Origin: Symmetrospora coprosmae
Lineage: Eukaryota; Basidiomycota; Cystobasidiomycetes; Symmetrosporaceae
Direction of reading: 5' to 3'
Assembly: GCA_008802785.1 (NCBI GenBank)
Contig: VUYT01000019.1
Span: forward strand, 310,001-374,000
Length of the DNA stretch: 64,000 nt
Positions within the stretch are counted from its first letter, which is position 1. Each line of letters starts with the position of its first letter. Shown piece by piece: positions 1 through 9,768 of this stretch. The notes below the pieces were generated by a model. It was not told where the DNA came from, did no database searches, and was given only the letters and a program-made list of their open reading frames with translations. A program made the translations under genes and the position numbers.

Positions 1-51
1 ATGTAGAGCAGTATAGCATTGCAAGGGGCACGCCCACCAGTCACATAAACA

Positions 52-1990
52 TTATCTACGCCCGCCCATGGTTGCTGGCACGGCTGTGTCCATGCCGCTT
101 TGCTCTCTGATGTCTGTCTCGTCCAGTTCAAACTCTTCCAGATCGACATCCAGCGGCGGAAAGAAGTCGTCTCTGTCGTCGTCGTCCATCTCTTCGTCTG
201 CCCACTCGTCCGCACTGGCAAGGTGTTCTGCTACTTCAGAATGTCCAGTATGCGCAGCGAGAGACATTGCTGCAGCGCGCGAGGGCTCGTCCGACGTGAC
301 ATCGAGATGCAGCTCCTGCAGATTCCGGTTGCGCTTTGCCACTTCCTCCTCGTTCTCAACGTCAAACTCGTCTTCGCGCTCTTGGTATTCGAGATTCTCC
401 TCGAGCTCTTCAAAACCAGCGGCATAGGCGGCCCACCGCTCGGTCGTGTTTGTGACCCAGATGTGGAGAACTCCGTGGTCTGACGAGGCGGATACGCACG
501 CGGGTCGGACCGGATGCCACTGCAGGAAGGGCTGAGTGAGCTGACGCCTCACTTACGAAAGTCGTACGCCGTGGGAACGTACGTCAATGTCTTCTAGCGG
601 ATCTTTGGGCCCTTCGAGGATCTTGCTGAGGTTGCCTGTACTCCGATCCCAGAGGTAGATTTGGTGGGCGGCCTTGTGTCCGGCTCCACCGACAATGTAC
701 TCCTCGTCATTGCTGAACCGTATAGCATTCCACGGGGTGCGATTCACGAGATCCTGGAAGCGGTGCTGCAGGATGAAGCAAGGTGCTGACGAGGTAGAGG
801 CGTGGTCGTTTGCAGCGTCCGTCGGTATTGAGGCCGCATCACACCCGGAGAGTGTATTTCTGTAGAAAGCAAGCTCGTCGAAGCTGTAGACGCGCAGCGC
901 TCTGTCATTAGAGTTGATGATTAGGGTTGTGCCCGCTTTGTCAAACTCGAGGTGCTTGATGGCGGAGCCCCCAGAGATTCTCTCGGTGTGCAGGAGCTGC
1001 GGAAATGGCACACAGAACCGGCATGAGAAGGAGCCGCAGCGATTGACAGGTGTAAGCGCAGCTTATGCGCACCATCTTGGTCTGCGTGTCAAAGATGTGC
1101 AGGGTCCCTGCTGATGATCCGACAAAGACGAGGTCGCCGCGCGGATTGAAGCGCGCTAAGGTTGCCGTTTCCCTACCGACCACGCACACGCGGTCAGTCC
1201 TGAACGTCACGCAGTGCCTCGAGCCATAGTGCGCGCGCACCTGCGCTTCTTGCTGCCTCCATCACCTGCTGATGGTTTCGCCTGTTTCCCCTTTCCACGT
1301 GACTTGCTGCTCTTTCGCGGCTGGGCTGCTGCTTCTGCGATGTCCGCCTGGGGTTCTGCGTCTTCCTCGAGCTCGAGCTCTGCATTGCGAGCCTCTGCTA
1401 TGGGAGCATCGTCTACACGCTGACTGACGAGCTCCGACCTGCTCGAGCCCGCCTGCCCTGTGCGGAGGTCGACGACCACAGCCTCTGCCGAGTTCTGCAG
1501 CGTGACGACGAGGATCTTGGAGTTGCGCGGGTGAAAGACGGCAGACGTGACGGGCGCGTCGAAGCGGATTGTCTCGCGCCTGTCGCCCGTAGCGACATCC
1601 CAGACGATGGCGTTCCAGTCGCGCGAGGCCGTGAGGAGGTACCGCGAGTTGCGGGACCAGCTGCAGACAGGGTGGACCGCATCTGCCCTCAGCCTAGCTT
1701 TGACGGGTGCTGTCGGCGACCAGCAGAGCGAGGGTGATGTGCACGCACCTCAGGCTCGTCACTGCCTTGACGTGCCCTTCGAGAAAGCGCAGGTAGGCCC
1801 GCGTCTCCCCGTCGAGGATGCTTACGGCGCCATCTGTCCGCCCTACAGCGACCAGGCTCCCGGCGAACCTGCTCGTGCCCGTGTTGTAGCGCACGCACTG
1901 CGCATTGGCATCTAACGACGTGTCCACACGCTCAGGAAAGTTCTCATGCGCAAACGGGTTGAGCAGCTGCAGATTCATCGAGTCGTCCAC
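52..1990 (-). CDS. SWD1: Swd1/RbBP5-like WD40 subunit of COMPASS
   Basis: Probable Swd1 (animal RbBP5), a nuclear WD40 scaffold of the COMPASS complex that methylates histone H3 lysine 4. The ATG at 1988-1990 opens an exon ending GHVKAVTSL. Later exons carry WD repeats such as SRDWNAIVWDV, FNPRGDLVFVG and TPWNAIRFSNDEEYIVGG. The family-typical block ERWAAYAAGFEELEENLEY follows, then an acidic tail and the stop at 52-54. Two introns are clear: 997-1072 (gtgcgc...ccgcag) and 532-582 (gtacgt...ctcag). Two more lie near 1155-1230 and 1690-1750, but I could not fix their exact edges. A lysine- and alanine-rich low-complexity insert (KSSKSRGKGKQAKPS) sits between repeats near 1270-1350. The identification rests mainly on the conserved C-terminal block after the propeller, which ordinary WD40 proteins lack. 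Confidence 0.88.
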
Positions 1991-2181
1991 AGGTAAAGCA
2001 GTAAAGCAATGCTTGCAGTTGGTACCTGACGAGCGCGTTGAAGAAGCGCGTTTCAGAGGAGCTCGTGGCTCTGCTCTGAAGGAGGAACCCCGGAAGTAGC
2101 AAAGACAGCAGCGGTCACATAGAACAGCTTGTTGACTGCATCCGACTACCTACAGAGCGTCGTCTCCTAACTGCTCCCCGC

Positions 2182-3951
2182 TCACCAGCTGCTCCCCCAA
2201 GGGTCCTGCCGTGCAATCGCCCCGCCACCGGCGCCCGGGCTCCACGGCTGCATCATCTGGCTGTGTGAGGGCGAGCCTCCAGGCCCGACCATGCCCTGGC
2301 TAGGAGATGATGGCCACGCTGATGCTGGGGAAGCGTCGAATCCGAAAGAGCCGGCCCCGTTCCCGCCTGCGCTTGAAGGCCGCCTGCCAGGCATCATAGC
2401 ACCCTGCATGCTGTCATGCGGAGCAAAGCCATCATTACTGAGTGACTGTCTCCGACTCCGCCGGCCGCCGCCTCCTCCTCCTCTCCCTCCTCCTCTTCCT
2501 CCCATCATGTCAGACATGCCTCCGCCGTCCAAGAAGCCCATCCCTCCTCCATCATGCCCGCCATTTCCACCGCCAAGTCGTCCGCCGCCGCCGCCGCCGC
2601 CTCCCATCCCACCTCCAGACATGGTCGACATGGAGCTGAGCATGTTCTGCAACATTTCCATGTTGCCGTTGCCGAACGACCCGGAAAAAGTGTGCGATTC
2701 GAAGGTGATGCCGCCACCCTTGTGGCGCTTCATCGTGTTCTCCGTCTTGGAGATACTGAGCCTACCGTGCCTGCTCATATGAGCTGAGGTGTGGCTGTCG
2801 TGCATCTTAAAAGGCTTGCCCCTCCCTCCTCCCGCGGCTGTGGCAAACATGGGGTTCTGCATCATGTCGCCCATGCGATCCAGCGGAGAGACAGTGGGAA
2901 TCGCTGGTGTGCCACACGGTGCCTCCTCTTGATACTGCTGGTGATGTCCACCTCCACGAGGCGAGTTGCCTCGACGCGCAGGGGTGTGCTCCTCGTCGTA
3001 CAGCTTAGACAAATCGCCAAAGATTCGAGTGAACAAGGTGAACGGGTCGATGTCTCGCAGATCTGTCGCATTGGAGCGGGTCGAGCGCTGGCCATAGGGG
3101 TCGTTATACGCGCCGCCCATCCCGTCGTACGGTGTATAAGGAGGCGGATGCTGCTCGGGCACGAAGGTTGAGCGGAAGGACGTCGGCTTGTGCGGTCTTG
3201 ACTGGCCTGGTGCCTGTGCCTTCCGACCTTCTCTGCGTGCGATGTCGTATTCAGCTCGTCGTTGCGCTACGTTCAGGCCATCGGGCGCAAGCATCGTTAG
3301 TACACCAGACTATCGTCTGGACAAGAGCATGCGTATCGAGCAGCACTCACGATCACCGAGAATCGCAAAGGCTTCCCCGACTAGCTGGAAACGGCGCGTC
3401 GCAAGAGCCCTGTCCTCCTCCACCCCCTTGCACAGATCCGGATGATAGCGAAGGGCGGCCTTCTTGTAGGCCTTCTTGACCTCCTCCTGCGTTGCATGCT
3501 CGCTGACGCCTAGGACTTCATACGGCGTTCGAGGGTTGTTCGGGAAGGCTGCAGCTGGCGAGGGAGCCGGGCTGCCGGCATTGCGTCCTGAGTTGCGGCT
3601 TCTGCTTCTGTCAGAAGAGCCAGGCATCGATGTGGGGGCCGGTGAGAGGAGACGGTCCAGCAGAGGCGACGCCGATGACGTCGCGACAGACGATGACGGT
3701 GGTGCCATCAATGCCAGCTGCCCCAGCGACGGGTTGAAGGGACTGCCCGGAGGAGCGGGGAGAGCGAGAAGGGAAGCATAGCCATCGTCATGGTCGCTGT
3801 TTCTGTGCCATCCGAGCTGATTCATTGCCGGTGAAGGGGACCTGCCACCGGGAACAGGTGGCAGCGAGCGGAACATCGGCTGCTCGTCGTGCTCATCGCT
3901 AAAGCTGCCTCCAATGTCGTAGAGATCCCAGGGGTCCTTGCCGCGAGACAT
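2182..3951 (-). CDS. J-domain (DnaJ/Hsp40-like) protein, tandem copy 1
   Basis: A two-exon gene (3951-3351 and 3266-2182; 561 codons plus stop) for a J-domain co-chaperone that should stimulate an Hsp70 ATPase. The J domain starts at about residue 143 ([20 protein letters not shown]) and has the catalytic HPD at 170-172. The intron interrupts its end after AILGD, and the second exon resumes [12 protein letters not shown]. That intron holds a perfect TACTAAC branch site (3294-3301 region). A conserved middle region follows ([44 protein letters not shown]). The C-terminal third is very rich in Gly, Met and Ser. The N-terminus [12 protein letters not shown] is shared with the two copies downstream. 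There is no signal peptide and no CXXCXGXG zinc domain, so this is a class B/C-like J protein. The Hsp70 partner and cellular role are unknown. Confidence 0.85.
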
Positions 3952-4328
3952 TGCATGCAGCGTTAAGAGCGTTATGGGCCGTAGCTGCTAGTGGATCTGC
4001 GATTGACATGAAGCGACGGCGTCAGAGCAGCGAAGCAGACGGGACGACAGCACCGCTTTGTGGTAATGCAGCGAACCTTCGAGCGCCCAAACACACGGGT
4101 CCGGGGAAACGGCCTGGCGCCGAGTGGCGTTCCGTGGGCGAAAGCTGAGCTCCTACTCTCCTGCAGATCCGCCTGAGGATCGGAGTAGTGCGCGCTTCCT
4201 CTGCCGCCCGCCCGTCAGCCATACGGTGCTTTGGTATGCCTCGTTTTCGGACCCTAGCAAACCATCTCTCTACATACGGTAGCCAGCTATGCACAACAAA
4301 TGGTCAGCTCCGCCCTGGTCTTTCATCT
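3952..4328. other. intergenic, 5' region of J-protein copy 1
   Basis: This gap lies between the start of J-protein copy 1 and the end of the small gene on the same strand. I see no convincing ORF or RNA gene. It presumably holds the promoter of copy 1 and the 3' end of the small gene. Confidence 0.4.
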
Positions 4329-4754
4329 TCAACGCCAACCGAGCGACCTTTCGAGCCACGCCAGTTGGTCCGGTAGAGGTTGGCGTGGTACGTCGTGATA
4401 AGGGTCGTTGCGTACATAAGGAACATCCGGCTTGTAATCAACCAGTCCATGCTGCCAATCTCCGAGCGCACTCAAGAAATCTTTGAATGCCTGGAACTCC
4501 CCATCGATGCCCACAGGGAATCTTGCTGTGTAGGGATTGCAATGAAGCAGAACATGCCGTTCAGCTGCTGCCTCATGAAAGCATTTGCGCAAGGCTGACT
4601 TACAGTCCGTCATTGCCATGAATGCCGGAAAGATCAGCTCGTCTTTGTGGCGGGCCAGTGTGGCCTCTTCCGGGCTCAAGCCGTCGTAACGCGTTTGGTA
4701 TCCAACACTGAGACTCTCGTAGGCTTTCAAAGCCTCTGCCCCCGTTGCAGTCAT
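4329..4754 (-). CDS. small hypothetical protein with one probable intron
   Basis: I do not recognise this protein. The ATG at 4752-4754 sits in a good context (caaaATGA). The frame is open across the whole span, but it contains an excellent intron, 4603-4526 (gtaagt...cacag, 78 nt, a multiple of three). Removing it joins FMAMTDS to RFPVGIDGEFQAF and gives 115 residues. The intron-retained form would give 141. There is no signal peptide, membrane segment or known motif, and the C-terminus is LAWLERSLGWR. It begins only 18 bases after the stop of the truncated J-protein copy, which is very tight for separate fungal genes. It may belong to the same rearranged locus, or the two may be parts of one transcript. 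Confidence 0.5.
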   Translation of the reverse strand: MTATGAEALKAYESLSVGYQTRYDGLSPEEATLARHKDELIFPAFMAMTDCKSALRKCFHEAAAERHVLLHCNPYTARFPVGIDGEFQAFKDFLSALGDWQHGLVDYKPDVPYVRNDPYHDVPRQPLPDQLAWLERSLGWR

Positions 4755-4772
4755 TTTGAGGCCGGGGACCTC

Positions 4773-5429
4773 CTATGGCGATCTAGTCACGCTTGTTAAG
4801 CCGCCGACCGAGATGACATTTGAGCTGTCTGACCTGGGACGGGCCGCCTTGTCTGACTGACCTGACCTAGCAGGGGAAAGCGGGGACCCGAGAACCCTGT
4901 AAGGTGAGGCGGCACTGAGTGGATCTGACATCGGCACGTTTGGAGACGCGTCAGAGGTGGGTCCGATAGCCTTATCTCCGCCAGTCATGTCTGGCGGAGT
5001 CGCTTTCCCTGACGAGGTCGTTCTGCCTGACGAAATGGCCTTGCGGGACTTGCGATGGCCTATGCTTTCCGAATACCCAGACCTGGCTCTGGAAGGTAGC
5101 GACGTGTTTCTCGCGGGCACCGACGGCCAAGTGATGTCTGCAGTTGACATAGGTGGCCTCCTGGCTTTGACGAGCTGCCCTCCTGAGGAATCGGGACTAG
5201 CGCGATGTGGAGCAGGCAAAGCCAGCACAGCGGACGGGCTGTTGGTGCTGACACCACCACGGTAGGGTCGTGGTTCTCGTTCGAGCGACATGGCTGACTT
5301 CGGCGCTTGGGCAGATGCTGAAGGAGCCTGATCGGTAGTGTGCCGACCAGCACTGGCCTGGACTGCTGGCACGGAGGTGTTGCCATACATGGCCAAGAGG
5401 AAGTCCCGAGGGTCGTGTCTTCGCGACAT
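4773..5429 (-). CDS. truncated J-protein paralogue lacking its J domain (copy 2)
   Basis: A 218-codon frame clearly related to copy 3. It begins MSRRHDPRDFLLAMYG (MSRGHDPRDFFLAMYG in copy 3) and shares LEREPRPY, STNS.SAVLALPA and GGQLV.A.. At SPYRVLG, the first residues of the J domain, similarity stops and an unrelated Ser/Arg-rich tail of about 35 residues runs to the stop. The HPD motif and everything after it are absent. The start at 5427-5429 was chosen because it matches the start of copies 1 and 3, although the frame is open to 5588. The sequence could be a recent pseudogene or a gene for a J-less N-terminal fragment. The frame shows no internal stop, so it may still be expressed. Confidence 0.6.
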   Translation of the reverse strand: MSRRHDPRDFLLAMYGNTSVPAVQASAGRHTTDQAPSASAQAPKSAMSLEREPRPYRGGVSTNSPSAVLALPAPHRASPDSSGGQLVKARRPPMSTADITWPSVPARNTSLPSRARSGYSESIGHRKSRKAISSGRTTSSGKATPPDMTGGDKAIGPTSDASPNVPMSDPLSAASPYRVLGSPLSPARSGQSDKAARPRSDSSNVISVGGLTSVTRSP

Positions 5430-6062
5430 GCTGGGCGCTCTCGTCGAGGAACTCGCGTGGAAGGGGGCAAGAGCAGATGTGTGTGGGAATGGAGTAGCGT
5501 CGATGTATGTGGGCATGGGAAAGGAGAAGAGGGATGGAACGAGCGAGTTGAACAAGCCCCTGACCACCAGAATCTTAGCGTTGAACATCGCCTACGCTGA
5601 TCGTGCGTAGCGTGTCCCGCACCTGGCATTAGCCTGGCAGACCCGTCATCCGGAGTTAGCCCGAGTCGTCGTGCGCGAGCGTGAAGGATTGCCCTGTCAG
5701 TTTCGCATCGGGGCCTGGCCCGTCTTGTCTTTTGCGGCCAGAAGGATTGACCTGCTCCGGCGAGTCTCGTGGAACGGACAGGCTCGACATCGCGGGCGGG
5801 GTCCGTAAGACTCGTGCTTGTGTGGCAGGACAGAAGATGCACGATTGACAGACGGCTCGGGTAAGGTAGAAAGGATTTGACACGCCTCTCCATGGGCGCA
5901 GCGACCATCCTGCCCCCTGTAGTTTCCCTTAGCCGGTCATCGCAGGCTTTGCGGCATGGCTTTGATTCATCTGGGCCCAGAGACTGCAGGGAAAGTGAGC
6001 ATCGACGACACAAGCGTATCTTGCTAGTCTAGAAAGCAGGATCAACTTCGCTCGCTCGTATG
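5430..6062. promoter_or_regulatory. upstream region of J-protein copy 2, partly duplicated with copy 3
   Basis: There is no gene I can support here. The 20-base stretch at 5646-5665 (TCATCCGGAGTTAGCCCGAG) matches 16 of 20 bases at 7918-7937 upstream of copy 3 (ACATCCGGAGTTGACCCGAA), in the same orientation. This suggests that promoter DNA was duplicated together with the coding part. Confidence 0.4.
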
Positions 6063-7765
6063 CTATCTTCCACGCTGTGGCCCAAAGGCTCGCTTTAAGG
6101 TGCCGCCAGGTCCGAACGCCGTCTGTAGGGCATCTGACGGACCGCCAGGCGGCAGCAGCGTTTCAGAGGCCGCGTGTTGCGCACCCGCGAGCGCCCTTTG
6201 CGGCTGATTGTGCCTCTGCTGAGTGTCCGGTAGAGCATGCCGACGAGTCTCGTTGGCAAGTGCCAATGCTTGACTTGCGCGATTTCTTTGAGTGTGGGTC
6301 ATGCCAGGCAAACCTCCGCCCAATCCTCCCAGAAGACTCTGAACCAGCCCTCCGATCTGATCTCCGATCTGACCTTCTCCTCCCATACCCACGCTCGCCC
6401 CGTTGCCGAGATGCATCGAGCCCAGCATGTCTTGGGTTGTGCCCATGGTGCTAGCACCGTACGAGGCTGTGACTGAATGCGAGGTGTAGCTGAATCCGCC
6501 TGCGGCGTGCTGCTCAATAGTCTTGTCAGTCTTGTTGAAGCTGACCCTGCCGTGCTCGCTGATGTGCGCGGAGGTACGACTATCATGCAATCTGAACGGC
6601 TGACTGATCAAGTGACCATAGACGTTGCTGGAAAGGCGTTCCGACATTCCCGCGAAGGCCTCCGGATCGCCAACAATGCGAAGGAAGAGACGGAATGGGT
6701 CGATATTCCGCAGATCCGTCTCGGCGGGACGCTCTGGCTGGTGCGGGCGATAACGGCTATGATGAGCGCCTTCTTCATGTACTTGAGCTTGGGAAGGCGC
6801 TGCATAATGCTCTGGTACGAAGGTCGAGCGGTATGATGAGGGCGTTCGAGGCACGAGCTGGCCAGGAGCCCTAGGTTCTGCGGACTTTCTGCGTGCCTGA
6901 TCATACGCGGCTCGCCAAGCGGCTGTGCAGACAGGAGTACAACGTGAAGCCGGGGCAGCGACCAATTCAGCTGCCATCTCTGCCACTTTAAGAATGGGTC
7001 CCACTCACGATCGCCCAAAACAGCGAACGCCTCGGCGACAAGCTGAAACCTCCTTGTGGCCAAGGCCTTCTCCTCCGCGTTACCCATGCAGAGGTCCGGA
7101 TGCCAGTTGAGCGCAGCTCGCTTGTACGCCTTTCTGATCTCCTCCGCTGTTGCGGTCTCGCGGATGTCGAGAACCTCGTAGGGCGAGCTGGTATCGAGTG
7201 GAAATGGCTTAGGCGAATCTCCACACGTGGAAGAGGCTCCTTTAGCAGCCTCTGATCCGTTGGCTCTCGATCTGGCAGCCGTGCCTTGTGGAGTCGCCTT
7301 TCGTGGCGGAGGTGCCTTGCCGGACTTGCAATGGTCTGCGTTCTCCGAGGGACCGGATCCGGTTTGCGGAAGTGGCAATGTGTTCCGCGCGGGCGTCGAA
7401 GGCGAAGCGGTGACTGCAGTTGATGTAGAGGGCTTCTTGGCTCTGACAAGCTGCCCTCCTGGAGAGTCGGGATGAGGCCTGGATGAAGCAGGTAAAGCGA
7501 GCACAGCGGACCGGCTGTTGGTACTGATAACACCACTGTACGGTCGTGGCTCGCGTTCGAGCGGCACAGCCGAGTTTCGCAAAGGAGCGGGTACAGGTGA
7601 GCGCTGACGGCTGCTAAGCTCCGGCATCATAGTCTGAATTGCTGGCTGGGTTGTAGCTTCAAAAGCTGGCTGCGTGATCTCTTGAGAGGCTAGCTGCAAT
7701 TCTGTGGTGGCATGAGTGCCGTACATGGCCAAGAAGAAGTCCCGGGGGTCATGTCCTCGCGACAT
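6063..7765 (-). CDS. J-domain protein, tandem copy 3
   Basis: A two-exon gene (7765-7009 and 6922-6063; 538 codons plus stop), paralogous to copy 1. The N-terminal 190 residues are disordered and rich in Ser, Pro and Thr. The J domain starts at about residue 194 (SPYEVLDIRETATAEEIRKA), with HPD at 222-224. The intron falls at the same codon and phase as in copy 1 (after VLGD; the next exon reads PAWRAAYDQARRK). The middle region matches copy 1: SYRSTFVPE, NIDPFRLFLRIVGD, and HDSRTSAHISEHGRVSFNKT. The tail is Gln- and Ala-rich rather than Gly-rich. The N-terminal 150 codons are much closer to copy 2 than to copy 1, so copies 2 and 3 are the more recent duplicates. Confidence 0.85.
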
Positions 7766-8033
7766 AAAACAAGGCGATGGATGGGGTCGAAAGAGATGCG
7801 TATTTGCTCAAGCACAGGGGAACATTCGCCCTTCGCGACGGAGACAGCCGAGTCGCTGTCGAGGTCAGGACTGCGTGTGACTCGCCCTACACTCTCGGAG
7901 TCAGCTCAACAGGCCTGACATCCGGAGTTGACCCGAATAGTTGAGCGCTGCTGCCGACCACATTGTACTCGCACGGACCGTCGGACTGGCTGAACAGTTA
8001 TTGTATTACGTCCGTCCTGTATGAAGTCGGAGG
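7766..8033. promoter_or_regulatory. upstream region of J-protein copy 3
   Basis: A short gap holding the presumed promoter of copy 3, including the 20-base block at 7918-7937 that recurs upstream of copy 2. No ORF is supported. Confidence 0.35.
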
Positions 8034-9145
8034 CTACGGCAAGACAGTCGATGCGAGAATGCCAAATCCAAACATGGCGGCTGTCGTGGCGATAGACGCC
8101 AGGGAGAAGGTTGCCATCCCACTCAGGCCGTGACCCGATGTACAGCCTCCTCCTAGTCGAGCGCCGAGTACCATGACGACGCCTCCGAGCAGGCTTCTCG
8201 CCTCAGAGACCGCTACCTCGTTGCTGGCAGCGACGAATGCTGGCTGATGCCGCGCAAGTGCAGCCGCTCCAAGCATCAAGCCTGCGGCGAAGTAGGTGGA
8301 CTCGCTGAACGGGAATAGCGCCGGTCGACCTTTTCCAGCACTGCTGCTGCGCCCGAAGACCGCATTGCCAAGCTGCGAAAGCCGGTTGCCCAGGTCGCCG
8401 TAGACGCCCGAGACGCCGACGGGCTTGCGGCGGAGAAGCAGACTGAGGATCTGTGCAGCACCGATGTACGTGCCAGCGCGGATGATGCTCGCCGTGCGCG
8501 TGATGGGCGGCTGGTAGCCCATGAGAGGCAATGCGCAGAGGATGGCGAGAATCATGAAGTCATAACCCGCAAGTACGGCGAAGGGATCCAGGCCGAAGCG
8601 GTCGTGCAACGTCGGCGGAATCAGAGCTGTCGGTTCCTCCTTGGTCTTCTTGACGGATGCGATGGGCGGCACGTTGTTCCGCTGCAGCACGCTGTAAAGC
8701 CAGCCTCCAACCACGCCGCCTGCGAGGGCAAGGCGACCTGATCGCATCCCTACAGCCACCTGCACCAAGACGGTCCCCGGACATGCGCCAGAGAGGGCCA
8801 TCCCCAGCCCTACGAGCGCGCCGCCGACGACGTTGCCCAGGTATGGCGTGGAAAGAAAGCTTGATTGGGTGCGAGCGGCCGACTTCATCCATCCCATCGA
8901 TTGCAGTGCGGCCATGGATAGTCTACGCACGCCCCGAGAGACCGTGCTCAGTAGCAGCACGGCACCTTCTTAGGCCGACCTTGCACTCACGCGCTGATGC
9001 CACTAGCAGTGAGGAAGACGCCGAGCATGTAGCTATGCTGCAGCGAGAACTGGTCTACGATTATGCGCGGTCTATAGACACCGGAGGCCAGAAGGGCCGC
9101 TCCAAACGCGGAACCGCTGATGAGGTTGGTAGCGAGCAAGGACAT
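8034..9145 (-). CDS. YeeE/YedE-family sulphur-compound transporter
   Basis: A polytopic membrane protein of 347 residues in two exons (9145-8991, 8922-8034; lengths sum to a multiple of three). It belongs to the YeeE/YedE (DUF395) family, whose characterised bacterial members import thiosulfate. The two family signatures with conserved cysteines are present: SGACPGTVLVQVAVG in the N-terminal half and GARLGGGCTSGHGLSGMA near the C-terminus. Gly- and Ala-rich hydrophobic segments fill the rest, in the family's two-repeat layout. The start at 9143-9145 (MSLLATNLISGSAFG) was chosen because it begins the first hydrophobic helix. The frame is open further upstream but is Arg- and Ser-rich there. 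The next gene on the same strand is SAM synthetase. The substrate is inferred from bacterial relatives only, and the membrane is not predicted. Confidence 0.85.
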
Positions 9146-9768
9146 GATGCTCTTTGTCTCTGACGGGGAAGTCGTGTCGTGCGTCCGCAAGATGAGTTGT
9201 ACGGGTAAGCGCTGCTGCTGAAGAAGCTCAAGCCGTTGCCTCCGCCTTCCGTCTGCCTGATTGCGGAGGTGGCGGAGGCTGGGCGCTGAGGGCTGGAAGT
9301 CGGGCAGATCGATAGCAAAGGACGCAAGCGCGAACGTCAAGCTGAGACCCGAGTGTGACAGTTGATGCCTGTTTTGATTTGCCAGAGGGAAGACAGGCCC
9401 CCCATCAGACGATGTAAGAGAGACAAAAGCTGGGAGATGCATCTAAAGGAGTCTCCCGCTCTACTGAATGCTCTAGTGTGAAGTCTCGCCTAATGAGCGA
9501 GACTGACTGAACGAATGAAAGGTGGTTTCTCCCGGCCCCTGGTGTGGCTTGCTGCTGCTACAAGTGACCTAAGATTTTAGAGTGAGATTTGGCGGATGTA
9601 TTTGAATGGCTCTCCGCGCCCGGCTGGAGCCGGCCCAGGAATCGGAGCCGCATGGGTATGGACTGCAAGGTGAGGATGCTGTGCCCCGTTGAGGGGCGAT
9701 AGCGGGACGAGGAAATTGGCGAGAAGGTGTGGCCGGAGTCCCGATCTCTAAATGCCAGGTGGGTACAC
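9146..9768. other. intergenic between transporter and SAM synthetase
   Basis: It holds the 5' region of the transporter and the 3' end of SAM synthetase, both on the minus strand. Open frames here are Arg/Ser-rich shadows, and I see no further gene. Confidence 0.35.

Noticed and set aside
4526-4603. Reading the small gene at 4329-4754 without an intron.
   Set aside because: The 78-nt segment has a consensus gtaagt donor and cacag acceptor and is in phase. The intron-retained form cannot be ruled out, but it is less likely.
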